Source: Silene latifolia (Eukaryota; Streptophyta; Magnoliopsida; Caryophyllales; Caryophyllaceae). From it: 64,000 nt of DNA. Position numbers and translations under genes: made by a program. Where the stretch lies: assembly GCF_048544455.1 (NCBI RefSeq), contig NC_133536.1, positions 199,457,325 through 199,521,324 of the forward strand, in the 5' to 3' direction. Every line of letters starts with the position of its first letter. Within the stretch, counting starts at the first letter, position 1. The notes under the pieces were generated by a model. That model ran no database searches. It was not told the origin of the DNA and saw only the letters and a program-made list of their open reading frames with translations. This document shows positions 22,291 through 35,130 of this stretch, piece by piece.

Positions 22291-23630
22291 TGTAACACCC
22301 CCATACTCCAAGTGCCTTACCAGGACCACTCAGGTATGAAGACATTACCATCTCGGTTACCCGAGGCAATGATAATCAAACAACAATAAAGAAACAACGT
22401 TTATTATAAATAGTTTAGCGAATAGTTACAATCCTCAAAACCAAACCAAAAGTACAATACATTATTTCAAAATGACTGTTCTAACTGAAATGTAAATGAA
22501 CTAAAGGCTACAGCGGAAGACTCCTATCATCATGTCGTGGCATCCCAGCTATCCCCGTACTCATCTCAATACCTGCTCAATATCTGCTCACCATCCCCGA
22601 ATGGATCACCGCAGGTTTACAAAACAACACCGGGGTCAGTACTAATCACACAACCAATATGTATAACGACAATAAGATGAACATACAGCCTAACTGTCAC
22701 ACACACACACAACCAACCAACTTCCATCATCTCAATACTGACTGTCCACTAGACCAGCCCTGCCAGTGGGGGACCGCAGCCGTACCCACCAAATCCCCGC
22801 TCCACATAGTGAGCGATAAACCCTGTCCATTAATGTGCACATCCCCTTTCGTGGCGGGTTCCACGAAGGGCGAAACTAGGGCGTGAAGTCGATCCATAGT
22901 GACCCCACTCAGCCGAGGCCACGCCTCGCGAACCATCAACAGCAATCACAACCACAAGCACAGTACAATTATTATATCAAACAACCAAATACAACACATC
23001 AACCAATATCCCATTATGGGACTAATACTGAGTAGGAAATCCTACCTGGTATGCACACAATCGACGGTCTCTCTCCTTTGAGTCAAAAAGCCTCTTCTAT
23101 GAACCCTCCTCCTATCATATAACACATAGAGGCTACACATCACATACTACACATAAAAACCCCCAATCTCTAAATTAGGGTTTAACCAAATCAAGGGAAA
23201 AACAATAAAAAGGGTACGTGGCAAGGAACTCAACGATACGAATAACGACAAGAACTGACCGTCTGAACTCCGGGAATTGCTAAGAATGCGATTAGGAAGA
23301 TGAACTTGTTGCTTTCTCTCTTAAACAGGGTTTTAGGTTTTGTAAAAGTGATTTAAAACAATGACGACGATACTTAAATACCTTAATCGCATAATTAACA
23401 AAACCCGAGAAAACTCCCCGTAAAACCGGACACTCGATCGAGTACCCAAGGTACTCGATCGAGTACCCAAGGTACTCGATCGAGTACCCCCTTACTCGAT
23501 CGAGTACCCCAGCTACTCGATCGAGTACCCAACAGGTCAGAAACTATTTTATTTCGCAACTTACCCTTACTCGACAGAGTAAGGGCTACTCGATAGAGTA
23601 CCCCAAGACTTATAAATACGGAGTATTACA
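22291..23630 (-). repeat. 5' LTR of the Tekay-like element
   Basis: 1340 bp. It carries five perfect CTCGATCGAGTA-type units and two variants (CTCGACAGAGTA and CTCGATAGAGTA) near 23430-23600. In the direction of transcription these lie near the start of the LTR, the U3 part where promoters and enhancers sit. Confidence 0.93.
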
Positions 23631-23635
23631 TTGAT

Positions 23636-24877
23636 CTCACAGAGGGAGGCTCAACTCAGGGTAAGATATATATGATGCAAGAAGGGTTTCTGTTTCATGG
23701 TAACAAGTTGTGTGTGCCAGGGGGATCCTACAGGGATTTAATGATAAGGGAAGTCCATTCAGAAGGATTAGGGGGACGTTTTGGTGTTCAGAAAACCCTA
23801 GAGATCTTACAGGATCAGTTCTATTGGCCTAGAATGATGGGTGATGTTCAGGCAGTCCTTAGAAGGTGCTCAGCTTGCCAGAAAGCCAAGAGCTCCTTCC
23901 AAGCAGGACCCTACACTCCACTGCCTGTCCCTGATAAGCCTTGGGAAGATGTGAGCCTTGATTTCATTGTGGCACTACCTAGGACATAGAGAGGCAAAGA
24001 CTCAATCATGGTGGTTGTGGATAGGTTCAGTAAAATGGCTCACTTCATAGCCTGCAAGAAAACTGAGGATGCTGCTAGTGTAGCTGAGCTATATCTCAAG
24101 GAGATTGTGAGACTCCATGGGATTCCTAAGACAATTGTATCAGACAGGGATACAAAATTTATGAGCTACTTCTGGAAGACCCTATGGAAGCTGCTGAAGA
24201 CAAAGCTTTTGTTCAGTATCTCCCACCATCCACAGAAAGATGGCCAAACTGAGGTCACTAACAAAACTTTGGGGAACATTCTAAGATGCATAGTTAGTAA
24301 GACTTTGAAGGATTGGGATTTAAAGCTAGCTGCAGCTGAATTTGCATTCAACAGAGCACCATCTACTGCTACTGGTCACAGTCCTTTTGAGATAGTCTAT
24401 GGGGTTAATCCACTTATGCCCTTGGACTTGTCTTCTGTCCCAAGGGAAGAGATCAGTGCTGATGCCAAGAGAACAGCTGAACAACTGCTGAAGCTGCATG
24501 AGATTGTAAGGAAACAAATTGAAAGGTCCAATGAGCTGTATAAGAAACAATCCAAGAAGCCTAGGAAGAAGAAGGAGTTTGAGGCAGGAGATCTGGTTTG
24601 GCTACACCTCAGAAAAGAAAGGTTCCCTTCCAAAAGAAAGAACAAGCTTATGCCTAGAGCAGATGGGCCATTTGAGGTCTTGGTAAGAATTGGTCCAACT
24701 GCTTATAGAATTGACTTGCCAGGGGACTATGAGGTTCATGGTACATTCAATGTGGGTGACCCAAGTCCATTCTATGAAGATTCTGAGGGAGAGGAGGATC
24801 CAGGCTTGAGGTCAAGCCCTGTTCAACCAGGGGGGTTGCAGCAGGAGCTGGTAACCTGGCTAAAAAATTTTTTGTGA
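23636..24877 (+). pseudogene. Gypsy integrase of the outer element
   Basis: Continuation of the outer pol after the nested insertion. The zinc region (CSACQKAKSS) and the catalytic core are present: SLDFIVALP, VSDRDTKF and GQTEVTNKTL supply the D, D and E positions. A TAG at 23987-23989 interrupts between the first two. The C-terminal part (GDLVWLHLRKERFP, ADGPFEVL, AYRIDLPGDY) is clear. Near 24868 a run of A and T shifts the frame; the other frame continues with a Gln/Ser/Thr/Pro-rich tail to about 25052. Confidence 0.92.
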
Positions 24878-25138
24878 CTGATCAGGCACAAGCAAAGCAC
24901 CCTCATGTTCCTCCAGAGATGCCAGGCACAATTCAAACCAGTAATATCACTCAGGCAACCTCAACTGCCAGTCCAGCTTTATCAGGCCACAAGAACAGCA
25001 GCCAGGCTAGCCACCAGCAGCTACCTTGGCCAGCTGAATCCTTGTTCAACTAGACACAAATTAATCCTAAGGAGCCAGGCCAAATTCCTACAGCATTGCA
25101 CAAAAATTCAGGCTGAAAAGATAGTTGCAGGAGGGTAA

Positions 25139-26114
25139 ATCAGATAAAGTAAAGTTGCCATTTTTGGCCAAACAAGGGAAAAAACTCTCAACCAAGAAGA
25201 TCTTGGCCTGTTCAGCATTCATTTTATAGAGCCTTGAGCCACAGAAGATGCCTGCACCAAAGCCATTTGACCTTCAACAACCAGCCAAAGGTTTCAGCAG
25301 CCAAGGACAACATGTCACTATCAACCTGCAGCTTTTTTTGTTCTTGTTCAGTTTGCTTTAACTTCTTTTGTATCCGTTGTAAAATAAGTCCACCACTCTT
25401 GTTTGCTTTCTAAATTTAATCCTGGCCCTTAGATGGAGTTGTCTAGGGTTTATCATGTACTGAAAACTTCACAGGAAGGCCTATATAAGGACCATTCCTC
25501 AGTCTGTTTTACTCAGACTTTGATTAATGAAAAACCTTGAGATTTCTCTCAAAATTTGCAAATCTTATTAACTTTGCCGAGTCTTAGTTGTAAGTCAGAC
25601 TTAATATCTTCTTGTACTTACTTAGAAGGTGATTAAGGATCTGTGGTGCTACTTAGAATAGGTATGTGCTTGCTTGAGCTATTTTAAGTGCATTGTCTGG
25701 TTAAGCTTGAATTGATTCTGTGCTTGCTTGAACAATTCAGTCTTAATCTCCCTAAATTATTAAGTTTAATCTAAGTGCTTTCTTGAGAATAAATTTGATA
25801 ATTATATCCCCCAGTGTGTCCAGAAAATATCACAAAAACAGTCACAAGAGTCTTTTAGAGGAAACTGTCTGAGATTCCAATTATTTCAGTCTGGTTTCCT
25901 ATTTATTTAAAATACTTAGAGTGTAAGTAAAATTCTGAGATTTGGTACAGTTTGAGTATGTCCTCTTAATTAAATTGTCACCAAGTTTCATAATTTTTCA
26001 AGACCATTTGCTAATTTTATCAAATTTCCCTAGTTTATTGCATTCCCTGAAAATCACTCTTTTGCCTGATTCAGGGTTTGCTCAAATTGTGTCTGTCCTC
26101 ATAGTTTACACTGC
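25139..26114 (+). repeat. Probable 3' LTR and flank of the outer gypsy element
   Basis: The position after pol, a TATA box (TATATAAG, 25482-25489) and a downstream TTAATGAAAAACC leader-like region fit an LTR. The 5' LTR is lost, so the borders cannot be set by comparison. No gene is seen up to the start of the minisatellite. Confidence 0.5.
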
Positions 26115-29100
26115 AATTTGTCCTTGTTCATTAGTCATTGTGACTCGTTGGGTTGTTCTAGTTCATTAGTCATTGTGACTCGTTGTTTAAATCATTTATC
26201 CTTGTTCATTAGTCTTTTTGACTCGTTGTGTAATTCATTTGTCCTTATTAATTAGTGCTTGTGAATCGTTGTGTGAATCATTTGTCCTTGTTCATTAATC
26301 CGTGTGACTCATTGTGTGAATCATTTGTCCTTATTCATTAGTACCTTTGATTCCTTATATAAATCATTTGTCCTTGTTAATTAGTCCTTGTGACTCTTTG
26401 TGAACCATTTGTCCTTGTTCATTAGTCATTGTGACTCGTTGTGTAAATCATTTGTTCTAGTTCATTAGTCATTGTGACTCGTTGTTTAACTCATTTGTTA
26501 TAGTTCATTAGTCATTGTGACTCGTTGTGTGAATCATTTGTCATTGTTAATTAGTCCTTGTGACTCGTTGTGTGAATCATTTGTCCTTGTTTATTAGTCC
26601 TTGTGACTCCTTGTGTAAATCATGTGTTCTAGTTCATTAGTCATTATGACTCGTTGTTTAAATCATTTATCCTTGTTCATTAGTCCCTTTGACTCGTAGT
26701 GTAAATCATTTGTCCTTATTAATTAGTCCTTGTGAATCGTTGTGTGAATTATTTGTCCTTGTTCATTAGTCCTTGTGACTCGTTGTGTGAATCATTTGTC
26801 CTTGTTCATTAGTACCTTTGATTCCTTGTGTAAATCATTTGTCCTTGTTAATTAGTCCTTGTTACTCGTTATGAACCATTTGTCCTTGTTAATTACTTAT
26901 TGTGACTAGTTGTGTAAACCATTTGTCCTAGTTCATTAGTCATTATGACTCGTTGTTTAAATCATTTGTTCTAGTTCATTAGTCATTATGACTTGTTGTG
27001 TGAATCATTTGTCCTTGTTAATTAGTCCTTGTGACTCATTGTGTGAATCATTTGTCCTTGTTCATTAGTCCTTGTGACTCATTGTGTAAATCATTTGTTC
27101 TAGTTTATTAGTCATTGTGACTCGTTGTGTGAATCATTTGTCCTTGTTCATTAGACCTTGTGGATCATTGTGTGAATTATTTGTCGTTGTTCATTAGTAC
27201 CTTTGACTCCTTGTGTAAATCATTTGTCCTTGTTAATTAGTCCTCGTGACTCGTTGTGAACCATTTATCCTTGTTCATTAGTCATTGTGACTCGTGTAAA
27301 TAATTTGTTCTAGTTCATTAGTCATTATGACTCGTTGTTTAAATCATTTGTTCTAGTTCATTTGTCATTGTGACTCATTGTGTGAATCATTTGTCCTTTT
27401 TCATTAGTCCTTGTGACTCGTTGTTTAAATCATTAGTTCTAGTTCATTAGCCATTGTGACTCGTTGTGTGAATAATTTGTCCTTGTTCATTATTTCTTGT
27501 GACTCGTTGTGTAAATCATTTGTTGTATTTCATTAGTCATTGTGACTTGTTGTGTGAATCATTTGTCCTTGTTCATTATTTCTTGTGACTCATTGTGTAA
27601 ATCATTTGTTCTAGTTCATTAGTCATTATGACTCGTTGTTTAAATCATTATCCTTGTTCATTAATCCCTTTGACTCGTTGTCTAAATCATTTGTCCATTA
27701 TAATTAGTCCTTGTGACTCGTTGTGTGAATCATTTGTCCTTGTTCATTAATCCTTGTGACTCATTGTGTGAATCATTTGTCCTTGTTCATTAGTACCTTT
27801 GATTCCTTGTGTAAATTATTTGTCCTAGTTAATTAGTCCTTGTAACTCGTTGTGAACCACTAGCCCTTGTTCACTAGCCATTGTGACTCGTTCTGTAAAT
27901 CATTTGTTCTAGTTCATTAGTCATTGTGACTCGTTGTTTAAATCATTTTTTCTAGTTCATTTGTCATTGTGACTCGTTGTGTGAATCATTTGTCCTTGTC
28001 AATTAGTCCTTGTGACTCGTTGTGTGAATCATTTGTCCTTGTTCATTAGTCCTTGTGACTCGTTGTGTAAATCATTTGTTCTAGTTCTTTAGTCCTTGTG
28101 ACTCGTTGTTTAAATCATTTATCTTTGTTCATTAGTCCCTTTGACTCGTTGTGTAAATCATTTGTCCTTATTAATTCGTCCTTGTGAATTGTTGTGTGAA
28201 TTGTTTGTCCTTGTTCAGTAGTCCTTGTGACTCGTTGTGTGAATCATTTGTCCTTGTTCATTAGTACCTTTGATTCCTTGTGTAAATCATTTGTCCTTGT
28301 TAATTAGTCCTTGTGACTCATTGTGAACCATTTGTCCTTGTTCATTAGTCATTGTGACTCGTTGTTTAAATCATTTGTTCTAGTTCATTAGTCATTATGA
28401 CTCGTTGTGTGAATCATTTGCCCTTGTTCATTTGTCCTTGTGACTCGTTGTTTAGATCATTTGTTCTAGTTCATTAGTTTTGTGACTCGTTGTGTGAATC
28501 ATTTGTCGTTGTTCATTATTTCTTGTGACTCATTGTGAAAATCATTTGTCCTTGTCTATTAGTCCCTTTGACTCCATATGTAAATAATTTGTCCTTATTA
28601 ATTAGTCCTTGTGAATTGTTGTGAACCATTTGTCCTTGTTCATTAGTCATTGCGACTCGTTGTGTAAATAATTTGTTCTAGTTCATTAGTCATTGTGACT
28701 CGTTGTTTAAATCATTTGTTCAAGTTCATTAGTCACTGTGATTCGTTGTGTGAATCATTTGTACTTGTTCATTATTCCTTGTGACTCGTACTGTGAATCA
28801 TTTGTTCTTATTAATTAGTCCTTGTGAATCGTTGTGTGAATCATTTGTCCATGTTAATTAGTCCTTGTGACTCGTTGTGTGAATCATTTGTCCTTGTTCA
28901 GTAGTACCTTTAATTCCATGTGTAAATCATTTGTCCTTGTTAATTAGTCCTTGTGACTCCTTGTGAACCATTTGTCCTTTTTCATTAGTCATTGTGACTC
29001 GTTGTGTAAATCATTTGTTCTAGTTCATTAGTCATTGTGACTCGTTGTTTAAATTATTTGTTCTAGTTCATTAGTCATTGTGACTCGTTGTGTGAATCAT

Positions 29101-32100
29101 TTGTCCATGTTCATTAGTCATTGTGACTCGTTGTTTAAATCATTTATCCTTGTTCATTAATCCCTTTGACTCGTTGTGTAAATCACTTGTCCTTTATAAT
29201 TAATCCTTGTGAGTCGTTGTGTGAATCATTTGTCCTTGTTCATTAATCCTTGTGACTCATTGTGTGAATCATTTGTCCTTGTTCATTAGTACCTTTGATT
29301 CCTTGTGTAAATCATTTGTCCTTGTTAATTAGTCCTTGTAACTTATTGTCAACCGTTTGTTCTTGTTCATTAGTCATTGTGACTCGTTGTGTAAATCATT
29401 TGTTCTTGTTCATTTGTCTTTGTGACTCGTTGTGTGAATCATTTGTCCGTGTTAATTAGTTCTTGTGACTCGTTGTGTGAATCATTTGTCCTTGTTCATT
29501 AGTCCTTCTGACTCGTTGTGTAAATCATTTGTTCTAGTTCATTAGTCATTGTGACTCGTTGTTTATATCATTTATCCTTGTTCATTAGTTCCTTTGACTC
29601 GTTGTGTAAATCATTTGTCCTTATTAATTAGTCCTTGTGAATCGTTGTGTGAATCATTGGTCCTTACTCATTAGTCCTTATGACTCGTTGTGTGAATCAT
29701 TTGTCCTTGTTCATTAGTACCTTTGATTCCTTGTGTAAATCATTTGTCCTTGTTAATTAGTCCTTGTGACTCGTTGTGAACCATTAGTCCTTGTTCATTA
29801 GTCATTGTGACTCGTTGTTTAAATCATTTGTTCTAGTTCATTAGTCATTGTGACTCGTTGTGTGAATCATTTGTCCTTGTTCATTTGTCCTTGTGACTCG
29901 TTGTTTAAATCATATGTTCTAGTTCATTAGTTTTGTGACTCGTTGTGTGAATCATTTGTCGTTGTTCATTATTTTTTGTGACTCATTGTATGAATCATTT
30001 GTCCTTATCTATTAGTCCCTTTGACTCCATATGTAAATCATTTGTCCTTATTAATTAGTCCTTGTGAATTGTTGTGAACTATTTGTCCTTGTTCATTAGT
30101 CATTGTGACTCGTTGTGTAAATTTTTTGTTCTAGTTCATTAGTCATTGTGACTCGTTGTTTAAATCATTTGTTCTAGTTCATTAGTCATTGTGACTCGTT
30201 GTGTGAATCATTTGTACTTGTTAATTATTCCTTGTGACTCGTATTGTGAATCATTTGTTATTATTAATTAGTCCTTGTGAATCGTTGTGTGAATCATTTG
30301 TCCATGTTAACTAGTCCTTGTGACTCGTTATGTAAATCATTTGTCCTTGTTCATTAGTACCATTGATTCCATGTGTAAATCATTTGTCCTTGTTAATTAG
30401 TCCTTGTGACTCCTTGTGAACCATTTGTCCTTTTTCATTAGTCATTGTGACTCGTTGTGTAAATCATTTGTTCTAGTTCATTAGTCATTGTGACTCGTTG
30501 TTTAAATCATTTGTTCTAGTTCATTAGTCATTGTGACTCGTTGTGTGAATCATTTGTCCATGTTAATTAGTCATTGTGACTCGTTGTTTAAATCATTTAT
30601 CCTTGTTCATTCATCCCTTTGACTCGTTGTGTAATTCATTTGTCCTTATTAATTAGTGCTTGTGAATCGTTGTGTGAATCATTTGTCCTTGTTCATTAAT
30701 CCTTGTGACTCATTGTGTGAATCATTTGTCCTTGTTCATTAGTACCTTTGATTCCTTGTATAAATCATTTGTCCTTGTTAATTAGTCCTTGTGACTCGTT
30801 GTGAACCATTTGTCCTTGTTCATTAGTCATTTTAACTCGTTGTGTAAATCATTTGTTCTAGTTCATAAGTCATTGTGACTCGTTGTTTAAATCATTTGTT
30901 ATAGTTCATTAGTCATTGTGACTCGTTGTTTAAATCTTTTATCTTTGTTCATTAGTATCTTTGACTCGTTGTTTAAATCATTTGTCCTTATTAATTAGTC
31001 CTTGTGAATCGTTGTGTGAATCATTTGTCCTTGTTCATTAGTCCTTGTGACTCGTTGTGTGAATCATTTGTCCTTTTTTATTAGTCCTTGTGACTCCTTG
31101 TGTAAATCATGTGTTCTAGTTCATTAGTCATTGTGACTCGTTGTTTAAATCATTTATGCTTGTTCATTTGTCCCTTTGACTCGTTGTGTAAATCATTTGT
31201 CCTTATTAATTAGTCCTTGTGAATCGTTGTGTGAATTATTTGTCCTTGTTCATTAGTCCTTGTGACTCGTTGTGTGAATCATTTGTCCTTGTTCATTAGT
31301 ACCTTTGATTCCTTGTGTAAATCATTTGTCCTTGTTAATTAGTCCTTGTTACTCATTGTGAACCATTTGTCCTTGTTCATTACTTATTGTGACTCGTTGT
31401 GTAAACCATTTGTCCTAGTTCATTAGTCATTGTGACTCGTTGTTTAAATCATTTGTTCTAGTTCATTAGTCATTGTGACTCGTTGTGTGAATCATTTGTC
31501 CTTGTTAATTAGTCCTTGTGACTCGTTGTGTGAATCATTTGTACTTGTTCATTTTTCCTTGTGACTCGTACTGTGAATCATTTGTTCTTATTAATTAGTC
31601 CTTGTGAAACGTTGTGTGAATCATTTGTCCATGTTAATTAGTCCTCGTGACTCGTTGTGTGAATCATTTGTCCTTGTTCAGTAGTACCTTTGATTCCATG
31701 TGTAAATCATTTGTCCTTGTTAATTAGTCCTTGTGACTCCTTGTGAACCATTTGTCCATTTTCATTAGTCACTGTGACTCGTTGTGTAAATCATTAGTTC
31801 TATTTCATTAGTCATTGTGACTCGTTGTTTAAATCATTTGTTCTAGTTCATTAGTCATTGTGACTCGTTGTGTGAATCATTTGTCCATGTTAATTAGTCA
31901 TTGTGACTCGTTGTTTAATTCATTTATCCTTGTTCATTAATCCCTTTGACTCGTTGTGTAAATCATTTGTCCTTTATAATTAATCCTTGTGAATCGTTAT
32001 GTGAATCATTTGTCCTTGTTCATTAATCCTTATGACTCATTGTGTGAATCATTTGTCCTTGTTCATTAGTACCTTTGATTCCTTGTGTAAATCATTTGTC

Positions 32101-33930
32101 CTTGTTAATTAGTCCTTGTAACTTGTTGTGAACCGTTTGTCCTTGTTCATTAGTCATTGTGACTCGTTGTGTAAATCATTTGTTCTTGTTCATTTGTCAT
32201 TGTGACTCGTTGTGTGAATCATTTGTCCTTGTTAATTAGTTCTTGTGACTCGTTGTGTGAATCTTTTGTCCTTGTTCATTAGTCCTTGTGACTCGTTGTG
32301 TAAATCATTTGTTCTAGTTCATTAGTCATTGTGACTTGTTGTTTAAATCTTTTATCCTTGTTCATTAGTATCTTTGACTCGTTGTTTAAATCATTTGTCC
32401 TTATTAATTAGTCCTTGTGAATCGTTGTGTGAATCATTTGTCCTTGTTCATTAGTCCTTGTGACTCGTTGTGTGAATCATTTGTCCTTGTTCATTAGTAC
32501 CTTTGATTCCTTGTGTAAATTATTTGTCCTTGTTAATTAGTCCTTGTGACTCGTTGTGAACCATTTGTCCTTGTTTATTAGTCATTGTGACTCGTTGTGT
32601 AAATCATTTGTTCTAGTTCATTAGTCATTGTGACTCATTGTTTAAATCATTTGTTCTAGTTCATTAGTCACTGTGACTCATTGTGTGATTCATTTGTCCT
32701 TGTTGATTATTCATTGTGACTCGTTGTGTGAATCATTTGTCCTTGTTTATTAGTCCTTGTGACTCGTTGTGTGAATCATTTGTCCTTGTTCATTAGTCCC
32801 TGTGGCTTGTTGTGTGAATCATTTGTCGCTGTTCATTAGTACCTTTGACTCCTTGTGTAAATCATTTGTCCTTGTTAATTAGTCCTTGTGACTCGTTGTG
32901 AACCATTTATCCTTGTTCATTAGTCATTGTGACTCGTGTAAATTATTTGTTCTAGTTCATTAGTCATTATGACTCGTTGTTTAAATCATTTGTTCTAGTT
33001 CATTAGTTATTGTGACTCATTGTGTGAATCATTTGTCCTTGTTCATTAGTCCTTGTGACTCGTTGTTTAAATCATTTGTTCTAGTTCATTAGTCATTTGT
33101 GAATCGTTGTTTAAACCATTTGTTCTAGTTCATTAGTCATTGTGACTCGTTGTGTGAATCATTTGTCTTTGTTAATTAGTCCTTGTGACTCGTTGTGTGA
33201 ATCATTTGTCCTTGTTCATTAGTCCTTGTGACTCGTTGTGTAAATCATTTGTTCTAGTTCATTAGTCATTGTGACTCGTTGTTTAAATCTTTTATCCTTG
33301 TTCATTAGTATCTTTGACTCGTTGTTTAAATCATTTGTCCTTATTAATTAGTCCTTGTGAATCGTTGTGTTAATCATTTGTCCTTGTTCATTAGTCCTTG
33401 TGACTCGTTGTGTGAATCATTTGTCCTTGTTCATTAGTACCTTTGATTCCTTGTGTAAATCATTTGTCCTTGTTAATTAGTCCTTGTGACTCGTTGTGAA
33501 CCATTTGTCCTTGTTCATTAGTCATTGTGACTCGTTGTGTAAATCATTTGTTCTAGTTCATTAGTCATTGTGACTCGTTGTTTAAATCATTTGTTCTAGT
33601 TCATTAGTCACTGTGACTCGTTGTGTGATTCATTTGTCCTTGTTGATTATTCATTGTGACTCGTTATGTGAATCATTTGTCCTTGTTCATTAGTCCTTGT
33701 GACTCGTTGTGTGAATCATTTGTCCTTGTTCATTAGTACCTTTGACTCCTTGTGTAAATCATTTGTCCTTATTAATTAGTCCTTGTGACTCGTTGTGAAC
33801 CATTTATCTTTGTTCATTAGTCATTGTGACTCGTTGTGTAATTCATTTGTTCTAGCTCATTAGTCATTATGACTCGTTGTTTAAATCATTTGTTCTAGTT
33901 CATTAGTCATTGTGACTCGTTGTGTGAATC
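26115..33930. repeat. 43-bp minisatellite, block A (about 180 copies)
   Basis: The consensus monomer has the form TTCATTAGTCATTGTGACTC followed by GTTGTGTAAATCATTTGTTCTAG. Monomer variants (CCTTGTGACTC, CCCTTTGACTC, ACCTTTGATTCC, GTTTAAATC, GTGTGAATC) occur in a repeating order. A marker monomer with GTACCTTTGATTCCTTG is nearly always followed by a 41-bp monomer reading CGTTGTGAACC. Distances between marker monomers are multiples of the unit (for example 26341, 26812, 27197, 27793 and 28264), giving higher-order repeats of about 9 to 15 monomers. No coding frame survives. Confidence 0.97.
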
Positions 33931-35130
33931 GCTCACATCAACAATCTAAACACATGTATGAACGTGGATTATATATTACTAGTATTGGTATCCGGATTTG
34001 TCCGGGTTACCTCTACCTACCATTATTTTTTTTTTCATTAAATAAAATTACTTCAAGTTGCATAACCCATAAATTTATCATAATATATTTTTTTATAACA
34101 TATCCTAAAATTACGATGAAATCAATTTTGAGACAAATTCACTACTTCCGCTATATATTTTATAATATATCCTAAAATCACGTTGTTTCTACCACTCTCA
34201 CTAATCTCGTTGATAATATTGTTAGTTTTGCTTTTCAAATGAGTGATTACTATCATATAACTATATCCAATGTTACTACAATTCTTTTCTTTACTGACGA
34301 AATTACTTTTACTACTTAGGCATGCAATTTTAAGAGGACTATATATTTATATAAATATTACATATATGCATTAAATCAAATCGAAAGAATTATGCAATAT
34401 TATATATTATGTAATCTAATTTGAATTATTTATAACCTACTTATTATATTTTTTTATGTTAAATAATTAACATCTCTATACATCTAATAAACTATAAAGT
34501 TTAATAAAATTGCACATATTTTAAATTTAATATATTATTTTATGATGATAATAATTAATACCATAAGTGTGCATGTTTATACCAATTAATTATTTTATTT
34601 TAAGAAAATTGACCATGTTTTGGAAAATTACCAAACTTTTATATAATTTAATTTTAACCCAAATTATATAATATTTGTATTGAGATCCCTTAATCGGTTC
34701 CATCACACGGTGCTATTGATTTAAAACTATATAGTGTAATTATTTTGTTTAACTTTATTTAATTACATTAAAATTCCTTGATTTCAAGATGTAATATATA
34801 TAGTATTAATGGATTGATATGGTTTTTGTAAATTAAATCTGACTATATTTCTAAAGAGTAAAGGTAAAAGAAAAAAACGAAATGTCATACGTCATGAAAC
34901 AGCCTTGGGAGTTGGGAAGATTAATAGTTTACCCCACTTCATGTACACACGAGTTCTTGAAACTATGAGATAATGTTAGTCGTTAGATACTTAGATTGTA
35001 TATAGGTAATCATCAACTTTTACATGCTAATGATATTGTTAAATTATTCATCTTCCTGCAATAGTTACATGATCTACCTTCCCTTACCTTCACCTATACA
35101 TAACTTGTGCACACATTTTTTATATAAGTT
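33931..35130 (+). promoter_or_regulatory. Orphan duplicate of the carboxylesterase promoter
   Basis: The 1.2-kb sequence matches 37197-38390 almost base for base, starting with GCTCACATCAACAATC at the edge of the minisatellite and ending at TATATAAGTT (35121-35130). Immediately after the TATA box the minisatellite resumes in mid-monomer instead of the esterase gene. If active, this promoter would transcribe block B of the minisatellite. Confidence 0.9.

Larger units (their letters stand above)
15346..23630 (-). mobile_element. Complete Tekay-like chromovirus (Ty3/gypsy), nested
   Basis: The element is 8285 bp long, begins TGTAACACCC and ends GTATTACA on the plus strand. It is flanked by the 5-bp target duplication TTGAT (15341-15345 and 23631-23635). 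It has two LTRs, a primer site matching initiator-Met tRNA next to the right (5') LTR, a polypurine tract next to the left (3') LTR, and the domain order gag, zinc knuckle, protease, RT, RNase H, integrase, chromodomain on the minus strand. The chromodomain and overall similarity suggest Tekay/Del. The coding region is broken by several small indels and a nonsense codon. Confidence 0.93.
13947..25138 (+). mobile_element. 5'-truncated Ty3/gypsy retrotransposon, split by a younger insertion
   Basis: Recognisable pol sequence runs from just before the reverse transcriptase (about 13947) to 15345 and resumes at 23636 after the Tekay-like insertion. Gag, protease and the 5' LTR are missing. RT and RNase H read like the CRM/Galadriel/Reina side of the chromoviruses (HGLASFYKRF, CDASGVGIGAVL), but clade assignment by eye is weak. 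The direction is plus, opposite to the element nested inside it. Confidence 0.85.

Noticed and set aside
26115-33930. Regular repeats suggesting a CRISPR array
   Set aside because: There are no unique spacers; the 43-bp units are head-to-tail, and the setting is a plant genome. It is a minisatellite.
33982-34011. ACTAG..TATCCGG..CCGGGTTACC hairpin-like sequence as a transposon end
   Set aside because: It is reminiscent of a common plant TE terminus, but no partner end was found and it is simply part of the duplicated promoter segment.
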